Source: Methylocystis silviterrae
GTDB taxonomy: Bacteria > Pseudomonadota > Alphaproteobacteria > Rhizobiales > Beijerinckiaceae
NCBI RefSeq assembly: GCF_013350005.1
Contig: NZ_JABVWW010000011.1
Location: 34,661-98,660, forward strand
Length of the DNA: 64,000 nucleotides
Direction of reading: 5' to 3'
A program made the translations under genes and the position numbers. Positions 26,437 through 34,747 of this stretch are shown here, one piece after another (the first letter of the stretch is position 1; the number at the start of each line of letters is the position of its first letter). Under the pieces are notes generated by a model. It was not told the origin of the DNA, made no database searches, and was given only the letters and a program-made list of their open reading frames with translations.

Positions 26437-27642
26437 GTGATTCGCCTCCTTCACACGGCCGACTGGCATCTTGGCGCGACGCTGCAGGGCTGGTCGCGCG
26501 ACGCCGAGCACCGCGACGCGCTGGCCCAGCTTGTCGCCATCGCCCGGGAGCGGGCGGTCGACGCCGTCATCGTGGCGGGCGACGTTTTTGACAGCCTCAA
26601 TCCTTCCGCCGACGCCCAGCGGCTGCTCTACGACACATTGCGCGACTTGCGCGTCGCCTGTCCGCATGCGCGCATCGCGCTCGTCGCCGGCAATCATGAC
26701 CCGGCGGCGCGACTCGAAGCGCCGCGCGCATTGTTCGAGATGGCCGACGTCGTTTCGATCGGCGCTTTTGCGCGTCGCGACGGCGCCTTCGACGCCCGCG
26801 CGCATCTTTCGCCAATCCGCGACGCCAGCGGCAGAATTGGCGCACATTTGCTCGCGCTGCCCTATCCGCGCGCGGTGGATCTGCCCGTAACGAGCGGAGG
26901 CGGCGCCGCCAGCGCCGTGCGCGAGGCCTATCGCGAGGCGGTCGAAAGCGCGCGGCGCGAAATCGGCGCGGCGCCGCTCATCGTCACCGGCCATCTTCAT
27001 GTCGCAGGCGCGCTCGAATCGGAAGGGTCCGAACGACGGATTCTCGTCGGCGGCGAACACGCTCTTCCGTCCGATATGTTTTCGCCCGATATCGCTTATG
27101 TTGCGCTTGGCCATCTGCATCGTCCGCAATCCGTCGACCGCGAGACGATCCGCTACTCCGGCTCGCTCATTCCCATGTCGAAGACCGAAATCGGCTATGC
27201 GCATGGCGTCAGCATCGTCGATGTCGATGACAGCGGCGCGGTTGTCGTCCAACACGCGCCGATCATCCGTCACGTCCGTCATTTGCGGGCGCCGGCGAGC
27301 GGCGCTCTGCGCCTTGCTGAACTTGAGTCCGCGCTTGCGGCGCTCGATTTGGACGCCTCAGCGCCGATAGACGCCTGGCCCTTCGCGCATCTCGCGATCA
27401 GGGTCGACGGCCCGGCTGTCGGATTGAAAGCCGAACTCGACGCCATTTGCGAGAAATTCCCGCTGCGCGTCGTTTCGACCAGCGTCGAGCGGCCGGAAGC
27501 CCCTGCGGCGGCCCCGACGCCGCTGCGCCTCGCCGAGCGCAAACCGATGGACTTATTTCGCGAAGCCTTTGAGCAGGCGCACGGCGTCGCGCCGACCGAC
27601 AATCATTTCGACTGTTTCGAGCGTCTTCTGCAGGAGGCGTGA
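26437..27642 (+). CDS. sbcD: Exonuclease SbcCD, nuclease subunit D
   Basis: A 401-residue Mre11-type metallophosphoesterase that, with SbcC, opens hairpins and trims DNA double-strand ends. It starts IRLLHTADWHLGATLQG (motif I). VIVAGDVFDSLNPS (II), ALVAGNHDPAARLEAP (III, with the catalytic NHD) and LIVTGHLHVAG and YVALGHLHRPQ (IV-V) follow. The GTG at 26437 puts motif I at the usual distance from the N terminus. The stop overlaps the start of sbcC (GTGA), as expected for a stoichiometric complex. Confidence 0.94.
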   Translation: MIRLLHTADWHLGATLQGWSRDAEHRDALAQLVAIARERAVDAVIVAGDVFDSLNPSADAQRLLYDTLRDLRVACPHARIALVAGNHDPAARLEAPRALFEMADVVSIGAFARRDGAFDARAHLSPIRDASGRIGAHLLALPYPRAVDLPVTSGGGAASAVREAYREAVESARREIGAAPLIVTGHLHVAGALESEGSERRILVGGEHALPSDMFSPDIAYVALGHLHRPQSVDRETIRYSGSLIPMSKTEIGYAHGVSIVDVDDSGAVVVQHAPIIRHVRHLRAPASGALRLAELESALAALDLDASAPIDAWPFAHLAIRVDGPAVGLKAELDAICEKFPLRVVSTSVERPEAPAAAPTPLRLAERKPMDLFREAFEQAHGVAPTDNHFDCFERLLQEA

Positions 27643-30600
27643 CATTGCGCATTCTGGCGATCAGAGGCGCTAATCTCGCCAGTCTCGCCGAAGGCTTCGC
27701 CATCGACTTCGACAGCGAGCCGCTGCGCTCGGCGGGCCTCTTCGCCATCACCGGAGAAACCGGCGCCGGCAAGTCGACGATTCTCGACGCGATCTGTCTC
27801 GCGCTTTACGACAAATTCCCGCGCGTCGTCGCGGCCGGCGCGAGCGAAGGCGCGCCAGATCCGTCTGGAGAGACGCTCGGCTCTGGCGACCCGCGCACAA
27901 TTCTTCGCCGCGGCGCCGGACGCGGGTTCGCGGAGGTCGATTTTATTGGCAAGGACGGGCTGCGCTATCGGGCGCGCTGCGACCTACAGCGCGCGCGCGG
28001 CAGAGCGTCGGGCGCGCTACAAAAGCGCGCCAGGTCGCTGTGGCGAATCGACGAGGCCGGCGAAATCGTCGCGCCGGTCGAGAGCGGCATAGAGCCGGTC
28101 AACGCTCGCGTCGTCGAATTGACCGATCTCACCTTCGACCAGTTTCGTCGCACGGCGCTTTTGGCGCAGGGCGAATTCGACGCCTTTCTGCGCGCCGACG
28201 CGAAGGAGCGCGCCGAGCTTCTCGAAAAAATCACCGGCGCTGAAATCTATGGCGTTCTGTCGCAGCGGGCCTTTGAGCGCGCCCGCGAGGCGCAACAGGC
28301 GACAGCTCTTATCGAACGCAGTTGCGCCCAGATCGGCGTGATGTCGGAAGACGAACGCGCCGCGATCGATGCAGACGTCGCAGCGACCGAAGCCGAACGT
28401 GCGCAAGTCGCCGAAAGGCGCAGCGCGATGGCTGATGCGCTGCGCCGGTTCGACGCCTTGGCTCAGGCGCACGCAAAGCTTGCGCAGGCGATGACGGCGC
28501 GCGCGGGCGCGTTGCGGGCGTTTGACGAGATGGCGCCGCGGCGCGAAACGCTCGCGGCGCTCGCGCAGGTCGAGCCGCTGCGCGCCCCGCGGGACGAGAC
28601 GCGGCGCGCCGAGGAAACGCAAAAGACGACGCTCGAAGACGCCGCCGACGCCCAAGCGAAAGCGGGCGCCGCTCAAGAAGCTTTCGCCGCTCAGGAGGCG
28701 CGCGCGCGCTCGGCTTCAGAGGAGGTCGCCGCCTCGGAAGCCGAGATGACCCGTTTTGCGCCGATCTGGTCCGAAGCGGCGGCGCTCGACGCGCGCATCG
28801 CCAATTTGGCGCAGGAGGAAGCGAAGGCGCGGAGCGTCGCTCGGGACGCCGCGTTGCGCGCGCAGGCGAAGCGGGACGAACGCGCCGAAACAATGGAACG
28901 GCGCGCCGATATTGAACGCGAGAAGGAGACGGCGCTCGCGGAGCTTGCGCGCCTCGAGCCGGCGCGGGCGCTCAGCGAACGCTGGCGAGACATCGACGAT
29001 TGGCTGACGAAGCGCGCCGAAATCTCGCAAGCCAAGCGCGCCTGTGATGGCGCGCTCGCAGCGGCCTTCGCCGACATCGATCGCGGCGACGCCACGCTTG
29101 CGGACTTTAACGCGCGCGACGCGCAAGACAGAGCGGCCTGTGAAAAGCTAGCCGCGCAAATTGCGGACCGCGACTGCGCGCTCGTCGCCCTCGACGAAAC
29201 GGCCGCGCTCGCCCGCGCTGACGATTTGACGCGCGCCGTCGAGCTGATCGAAGCTTTGCGTAGATGCGCGCGCACATTTGACGAGGCGGACGTCGCGGCG
29301 GCTTCCGCGCATCAGGACATCGCCCGCTACGCTGAGGACGAAGCGGCGGTTCGACAGAAGCTCGAGGGAGTACGTTCGGAGCGCGCGCGACAGGCAGCGC
29401 AAAGCGCCGAGGCCGAACGCTTCGGCGAGTTGGCGGACGCCGCGGCGGATCCCCATGCGCTGCGATTGCGCGCGGCGTTGAACGAGGATGCGCCGTGCCC
29501 CGTGTGCGGCGCGCGCGAACATCCTTTCTCCGAGACGCATGATGCGGCGAGCGCGTTAATCGAAGCGCTGCGTGTGCGGCGCGACGAGTCGCGGCGAACG
29601 CTCAGCAGATTGGACGAGGAGACTGTCTCATTGAGCACGCGGGCGGCGCAGGCTCAAGCGCTTCACGAAGACGCGTCGCGTCGCGCCGCACAAGCGCAAG
29701 CGGCTCGCGCGCGCGCCGAGGCCGAATATGCGTCGCTGCTGCGCGCCGATTGCGCGCGAGATATGGCGCCGGAGCTGGCGCCGCCGACGTCAATTCCATC
29801 AGCCTCGCCGCGGCTACAAGCATTGGCGAAGGAGCTTGCGACCGCGCGCGACGGCGTCGCGCAACAGCTTCGCGCCGCGCGTCGGCTGCGTGAGGAGCGG
29901 GATCGGCTGCGCGCTGAGCGCGACGCAATTCGTCAGGCGCTCGACGCGCGTCAGCAGGAGCGTGCGGCGCTCGCAGTATCGCTGGAGGCTATGCGCGAAG
30001 CGCGCGCGCGGTCCAGGGCGGAAGGCGCCGGACTGGTTGAGCGTCTCGAATCACTCGATCGGTCGCTCGCGCCTTATCTGCAGCTTTGCGACCTCTCGGC
30101 CGCGGATCTCGATCGCGACGCCGTTTCCGCGCGCCGCCGGCTCGAGGCGGCGGGCGCGCATTATCGGGAGGCGCTGGCGCGGTCGGATGCGGTCGCCGCA
30201 AACCTCGCCGCGATCGGACTGAAGGCGGAGCGCGTTGCGGCGGAAGCAGACAGCGCATGCGTCCGCGAGGCCGAAGCCAACGACGATCATCAGGCGCGCG
30301 CAAGGAGCCTGACTGAGGCGCGCGATGCGCGCGCGTTGCTTCTGGGGGGAGAAGCGACGGCCGCGCATCGGTCGCGTATTGAGGGTCTCCACAGGGCGGC
30401 TATTGCGGCGCGCGACGAGGCGCGCCAGCGGCTCGCTGAAGCTCAGCAGTCGAAAACCGCCTGCGAGACGCGTCGCGTCCATTGTGCAAGCGCCGCGGAA
30501 AGCGCGGCGGCGCGCGCCGTGCAAGCGCGCGCGGTCTTTGCAATGGCGCTCGAGGCCGCCGGCTTCGACGAGGCGAGCGCGGCGCCTCTTCTTGCGACGT

Positions 30601-31412
30601 CGCGCGAAGAGCAGGCGGAGCTGCGTCGCGTCGTCGAGGCGGCGGAAGCCGAGCGCGCGGCGGCCGAGGCTGCCGTCAAGGCGCGGCAGGTTGATTACGA
30701 TGAAGCCAAAGCCGTCGCTCCGTCGGAGGTTTTGCGTGAGGAGCTCGCCGCGGAGGAGAAAGACATCGCTGGTCGCCTCGACGAAATGTCGGCGCGGCTC
30801 GGCGCGCTGCGCGAGCGTGGCGCGAAGGACGATGAGGCGCGGGAACGCGCGACAGCGCTCGGCGAGGAACTCGAGCGCGCGCGCACAAACGCCAAACTTT
30901 GGAACGAGATCAATGACGCCATCGGATCGGCGAGCGGCGACAAATTCCGCCGTTTCGCGCAGGCCGCGACGCTGCAGCATCTCGTCGCGCTCGCCAATCA
31001 GCGCCTGGCGCTGCTTGCGCCGCGCTATGCGCTGGAGCGCTCGGGCGACGCGGGCTCTCTGGGGCTCCAGATCATCGACCGCGATCTTGGCGACGAGCGC
31101 CGTTCGACCCGTTCGCTCTCCGGCGGGGAGCGCTTCCTCGCGTCGCTGGCGCTTGCCTTAGCGCTTGCCGGACTCGAGGGGCGCGATTCATTCGTCGACA
31201 CGCTGTTCATCGATGAAGGATTTGGCGCGCTCGATTCCGCGACCCTCGACGTCGTCATAGACGCGTTGGAGACGCTGCAGGGGCAGGGCAGGCGGGTGGG
31301 GGTGATCAGCCATGTCGATTCGCTCCAGCAGCGCATCGCCACGAAAATCTGCGTCGAGCGGCGAGGCGGCGGAGTCAGCGTGGTGCGGCTGCGCGCGCCG
31401 AATTACGCGTGA
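27639..31412 (+). CDS. sbcC: Exonuclease SbcCD, ATPase subunit C
   Basis: A 1257-residue SMC-like ATPase (Rad50 type). Walker A is FAITGETGAGKSTILDAI near residues 38-55. About 900 residues of Ala/Arg/Glu-rich coiled coil follow, interrupted near residue 619 by the zinc hook DAPCPVCGAREHPF (CxxC) that joins two molecules. The signature motif is RSLSGGERFLASLALALALAG and Walker B is VDTLFIDEGFGALDS. VGVISHVDSL is the H-loop. It is longer than E. coli SbcC (1048) because of longer coils, which is common in alphaproteobacteria. Translation is coupled to sbcD. Confidence 0.95.
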   Translation: MTLRILAIRGANLASLAEGFAIDFDSEPLRSAGLFAITGETGAGKSTILDAICLALYDKFPRVVAAGASEGAPDPSGETLGSGDPRTILRRGAGRGFAEVDFIGKDGLRYRARCDLQRARGRASGALQKRARSLWRIDEAGEIVAPVESGIEPVNARVVELTDLTFDQFRRTALLAQGEFDAFLRADAKERAELLEKITGAEIYGVLSQRAFERAREAQQATALIERSCAQIGVMSEDERAAIDADVAATEAERAQVAERRSAMADALRRFDALAQAHAKLAQAMTARAGALRAFDEMAPRRETLAALAQVEPLRAPRDETRRAEETQKTTLEDAADAQAKAGAAQEAFAAQEARARSASEEVAASEAEMTRFAPIWSEAAALDARIANLAQEEAKARSVARDAALRAQAKRDERAETMERRADIEREKETALAELARLEPARALSERWRDIDDWLTKRAEISQAKRACDGALAAAFADIDRGDATLADFNARDAQDRAACEKLAAQIADRDCALVALDETAALARADDLTRAVELIEALRRCARTFDEADVAAASAHQDIARYAEDEAAVRQKLEGVRSERARQAAQSAEAERFGELADAAADPHALRLRAALNEDAPCPVCGAREHPFSETHDAASALIEALRVRRDESRRTLSRLDEETVSLSTRAAQAQALHEDASRRAAQAQAARARAEAEYASLLRADCARDMAPELAPPTSIPSASPRLQALAKELATARDGVAQQLRAARRLREERDRLRAERDAIRQALDARQQERAALAVSLEAMREARARSRAEGAGLVERLESLDRSLAPYLQLCDLSAADLDRDAVSARRRLEAAGAHYREALARSDAVAANLAAIGLKAERVAAEADSACVREAEANDDHQARARSLTEARDARALLLGGEATAAHRSRIEGLHRAAIAARDEARQRLAEAQQSKTACETRRVHCASAAESAAARAVQARAVFAMALEAAGFDEASAAPLLATSREEQAELRRVVEAAEAERAAAEAAVKARQVDYDEAKAVAPSEVLREELAAEEKDIAGRLDEMSARLGALRERGAKDDEARERATALGEELERARTNAKLWNEINDAIGSASGDKFRRFAQAATLQHLVALANQRLALLAPRYALERSGDAGSLGLQIIDRDLGDERRSTRSLSGGERFLASLALALALAGLEGRDSFVDTLFIDEGFGALDSATLDVVIDALETLQGQGRRVGVISHVDSLQQRIATKICVERRGGGVSVVRLRAPNYA

Positions 31413-31696
31413 CCCGTGATGCCACGCCAACCCCGAAAGAAGTAGCCGATCGATTCTTCCCCAGGGATGAGTCGCGCCGAAACAGCCCCAAATTTGCGGC
31501 GACGAATCCAAAAAAAAACGACTGCTGTGGCGGCAAAGCCACAAAAAACAATGATCAGCCGCCAGAACTGTGGCGCTGGCGCCACACCCGCTGTCTCTTG
31601 CAGCGTCACATTACAGCTAGGGCAAAGTTTGTCACGGCTCTGTCATCCAGCGTCGGCTTCACTGTCGCCCGAAAGTTAACCCGGGGGAAAAAACCT

Positions 31697-33460
31697 ATGA
31701 AACTTGGAGTTGGACAACGCGCGCTCGCCATCGCTGCGTTCGGCTTAATTGCGACGGCTTCGGCCACTCCGGCCGCGGCCGACACCGCGTCCGAACTTCG
31801 CGAATTGAAGGCGCGGCTGCAGCAGCTTGAAGCGCAGGTCGCCAAGCAACGCGCCGAGGTCAAGCGCGCGACCAATGTTGCGAACGCCGCTCAGGCGCAT
31901 GTCAGTAAGGACGGTCATGGCCATCCGCCGCCGCCGCCGGTCTTCGTCAGCTTCAAGAACGGTCTGTTCGTCGAAACCGAAGACAAAGCCTTCTCGATCC
32001 ATATCGGCGGCCGCGTCCATGCCGACGGCGGCTGGCAGAGCGACCCGGGCAATGGCGACGCGAGCAATGTGCTGCTGCGCCGCGCCCGTCTCGATGTCGC
32101 CGGCAAGGCGTTCAAATATTGGTATTACCGGACCCAGTTCGAATTCGGCGGAAGCACCGGCGCCGCGAGCTCGGCCAACGTACGCGACGCCTGGCTGGCG
32201 TTCAAATACCCGCTTTTGACCACCGTTGGACTTCCCTACCAGTGGCCCGTCGTCATTCAGCTGGCCAATCAGTTGCGGCCTCTTGGTCTCGAGGCGATGA
32301 GCACCTCAAACTCCGGCATCACCTTCATCGAGCGTTCGATGATGTCGGACGCCTTCAATACGCCAAGACGACATCTCGGCGCGTCGATCTCCAGCGGCGG
32401 TCACAATTGGGGCGTCAAGGCCGGCATCTATAGCACCAGCCCGCAAGACCGCGGCATTCGTCCGACCAACAATCGGCTCGGCCAATATTGGGAGGTTGAC
32501 GGCCGCGCGGTCTTCCTGCCGATTCGCACCGAAGAAGATCTTATCCATATCGGCGCCACGGGCCGCTACTATCAAAACAATGGCGCCAGCGGCGCTTCGA
32601 ACGACGAATTGATCGTCGGACCCGGCGTGCGCAACGAAGCCAACGCGCTCAACACGCGCCTGCTCGGCACGCCGGATATGTCGTGCAACCCGGGCGGACC
32701 GTACAATCTCTTTGGTTCAGCATGGGCGTCTAACCCGGCGTTGGGCGGTTCGCTCGTTCAGAGCAACTGTCTGAAAAACTCCACCCAGTTCAACGTCGAA
32801 TTCGTGGCCATTCACGGGCCCTTCAGCATTCAGGCCGAATACTCTCAGGCCTACTACAACCGCAACTCCTACAACTCGGCTGCTCTGCTAATTACCCCCG
32901 GCGCGCTTACGGGCGTTCCCGCGCTTCAGGCGGCGCGGCTCGCGGCGGGACAAGGTCTCCAAAGCTCCGCAGCGTTTGACGGCTTTTATGCGCAGGCTCA
33001 GCTGTTCCTGACCGGCGAAACGCGCATCACCGCTTACACGGACATAGACCACAACATCAACACGCCCTACACCTTCTCGACGCAACCCAAGATCCTCAAT
33101 CCGATCAGCAAGGGCGGCTATGGAGCTTGGGAAGTCGCGGCGCGCTGGAGCTCGATCAACCTCGACAACGGCTCGCAAGGCGCCTGGAGCTATCTTCCGG
33201 CCTATGGCGCGCTTGGCCTCGTTCCCGGCGTCGCCACCCCCGGTGGTCTATTCCCGGCGGTTCTCGCCGCGAATTCGGTCGGGGTCACCGGCGGTCGCGT
33301 CAACAAGATCACGCTGGGCCTGAACTGGTATCCGGAAAAGGGCTACCGCTTCCTGTTCAATTACGGCCGCGTCCTTGCCAATGTCGCGCCATTCAACCAG
33401 CCTTGGCTCAGCTCGAACGACACCAACTCCTTCCTCACCCGCGCGGAAGTTTGGTGGTAA
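31697..33460 (+). CDS. Outer-membrane porin, phosphate-selective O/P-like family, with coiled-coil N terminus
   Basis: A 587-residue porin. Signal peptide ends near TPAAADT (residue 30). A heptad-like stretch (LRELKARLQQLEAQVAKQRAEV) predicts a trimeric coiled coil under the barrel. A His/Pro linker (HGHPPPPPVF) follows, and then the barrel begins at VSFKNGLFVETEDKAFSIHIGGR. Alternating beta-strand pattern continues to the C-terminal EVWW, an aromatic end typical of BAM substrates. The ATG at 31697 has GGGGGAAA upstream. A terminator follows the stop. The paralog at 34748 shares the linker and barrel entry. Substrate is not certain; OprO/OprP-like fold is inferred. Confidence 0.85.
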   Translation: MKLGVGQRALAIAAFGLIATASATPAAADTASELRELKARLQQLEAQVAKQRAEVKRATNVANAAQAHVSKDGHGHPPPPPVFVSFKNGLFVETEDKAFSIHIGGRVHADGGWQSDPGNGDASNVLLRRARLDVAGKAFKYWYYRTQFEFGGSTGAASSANVRDAWLAFKYPLLTTVGLPYQWPVVIQLANQLRPLGLEAMSTSNSGITFIERSMMSDAFNTPRRHLGASISSGGHNWGVKAGIYSTSPQDRGIRPTNNRLGQYWEVDGRAVFLPIRTEEDLIHIGATGRYYQNNGASGASNDELIVGPGVRNEANALNTRLLGTPDMSCNPGGPYNLFGSAWASNPALGGSLVQSNCLKNSTQFNVEFVAIHGPFSIQAEYSQAYYNRNSYNSAALLITPGALTGVPALQAARLAAGQGLQSSAAFDGFYAQAQLFLTGETRITAYTDIDHNINTPYTFSTQPKILNPISKGGYGAWEVAARWSSINLDNGSQGAWSYLPAYGALGLVPGVATPGGLFPAVLAANSVGVTGGRVNKITLGLNWYPEKGYRFLFNYGRVLANVAPFNQPWLSSNDTNSFLTRAEVWW

Positions 33461-33486
33461 CAGTCTCTTCCGTCTGACTCTCAAGC

Positions 33487-33523
33487 AATCCCGCTGGGTT
33501 CTCCCGGCGGGATTTTCATTTTG
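33487..33523 (+). terminator. Rho-independent terminator after the porin
   Basis: Stem AATCCCGC-TGGG with CCCG-GCGGGATT around a TTCT loop, followed by TTCATTTT. It ends the porin transcript 26 bases after the stop. Confidence 0.85.
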
Positions 33524-33589
33524 ATCTACGTTTGCGGGAACCGCGCAGGGGCAGGGCTTCACACGAAATCCGTTCGAACGGCTCGGATT

Positions 33590-33694
33590 GTCATTCCCGA
33601 CGCGCGCCATGCGCGATCGGGAATCCAGAGCAAAACCAGCTTTCTTGAATTGGCTCTGGATTCCCGGTCAGGCCTTTGGCCTGCCGGGAATGAC
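33590..33694. repeat. REP-like palindromic repeat (GTCATTCCCG type)
   Basis: Outer ends GTCATTCCCG and CGGGAATGAC are inverted, and inside them CGGGAATCCAGAGC faces GCTCTGGATTCCCG across a 21-base AT-richer centre. Shares its GTCAT/ATGAC ends with the repeat at 56171. It lies between the porin terminator and the convergent hydroxylase gene. Confidence 0.8.
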
Positions 33695-33728
33695 GCCGTC
33701 CAAGCGAACGAATTAGCCGGAATCCATA

Positions 33729-34379
33729 TCACTCGTGCCACATCCGGATCAGATCGCCGATGATTTTGAGCTGCAGATCGGCGATCGCGTCATGTCCGTT
33801 CTTTTCCATATAGGCGCCAAGGACGGCATTGAGATCGCGTAGAACTTTGCGGCGGCCTTCGTCGCGGATGCGGCTCTTGACCCAGCCGACGCAGGCGAGA
33901 CGGCTGCCGCGCGTCACCTTGGCGACGCGATGCGTCAGACCGGTCGAATAGACGAAGATGCTGCCGATTTTCGGTTTGACCTTGATGAGCCCGTGCTCCT
34001 GCTCGAGCACAAGTTCGCCGCCATCGTAATTGCTGTGATCCTCGAGAAACAAAGTGAAGGACAGATCGCAACGGACGCCTTCCATGATCGGCGAATCCGA
34101 ATGATTGCCGTATTCCATTCCCTCGTCGTAGCGATTGATGATCACGCCGACGAGCTTCTCCGGCATCGCGAAGAGGTCGACGCCCGGATGCGCAAGAATG
34201 AGTGACTTGATCTCGTCGAGGACTTTGCCTGCCTTGCGCTCGTCAAGCTGAAGATTTTTCTTGACGTTCGCCGCCATTCCGCCGGCCGTGGACGCCCCCG
34301 AAACAAAGGGCGCGTTGAGAATGCGCTGGCGGAAGCGCGCGCATTGGTCTTCGTCGAGGAAATCATCGATGAGCAGCAC
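33729..34379 (-). CDS. PiuC/PKHD-type Fe(II)/2-oxoglutarate dioxygenase
   Basis: A 216-residue 2OG-Fe(II) oxygenase of the YbiX/PiuC family. The iron triad is visible as H93 and D95 (YGNHSDSP) and H150 (TGLTHRV). R160 (RGSRLACVGW) is placed to bind 2-oxoglutarate. It starts MLLIDDFLDEDQCARFR and ends with the family helix GDLIRMWHE. In other bacteria piuC is linked to TonB siderophore receptors and iron limitation. Here its neighbours on both sides are porins. No Fur box was identified with confidence. The hydroxylated substrate is unknown in the family. Confidence 0.9.
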   Translation of the reverse strand: MLLIDDFLDEDQCARFRQRILNAPFVSGASTAGGMAANVKKNLQLDERKAGKVLDEIKSLILAHPGVDLFAMPEKLVGVIINRYDEGMEYGNHSDSPIMEGVRCDLSFTLFLEDHSNYDGGELVLEQEHGLIKVKPKIGSIFVYSTGLTHRVAKVTRGSRLACVGWVKSRIRDEGRRKVLRDLNAVLGAYMEKNGHDAIADLQLKIIGDLIRMWHE

Positions 34380-34747
34380 GTTCGTCGCTTTCTACAGGAA
34401 TATGTCGTAACGCGTCCCTCGCCACGCTCTACGAGAACATGCCGTTACGATAAAGCCATCACGATCATGCCGAGCGGAGTGCGTTGTGATCGGCCTAGGA
34501 GCCTCCGATCTCGCATCGGCCGCATACTAGAGTCACGCCAAAAATGCCTAAAGATCGCGGGCGCAGCAAGTCTGGCTGTCTGGAGGAGCAGGACTCGGTC
34601 CCTCGCGATGGCGGAGTTCGCCTAACGGAAGCGCGAGCGGGCGTTGTTGGAGAACCAGCGTAGAGGAGGCCAGGAATGTCGCTAACCATTCGTTAAGGTT
34701 AACGCCGCACCCTGTCGCCGAACATAAATGGACGTGCGGAACAGGAC
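34380..34747. other. 368-base divergent promoter region with a CtrA-like site
   Basis: The gap lies between the starts of the hydroxylase (reading left) and the second porin (reading right). It holds no coding frame I can support. Near the porin end, bases 34682-34696 read CTAA-N7-TTAA, one base off the CtrA consensus TTAA-N7-TTAA, followed at once by GGTTAAC. That places a cell-cycle regulator half-site array about 50-65 bases before the porin start. Confidence 0.4.

Noticed and set aside
26437..31412. SbcCD as a novel long-coil variant
   Set aside because: All motifs, the zinc hook and the sbcD-sbcC overlap are standard; extra length is in the coils only.
31403..31609. Possible 68-residue minus-strand membrane protein after sbcC
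   Set aside because: It has one hydrophobic stretch (WRLIIVFCGFAATAVVFFWI) but overlaps the end of sbcC, lacks a ribosome site and has no recognised relatives. Too weak to list, though not excluded.
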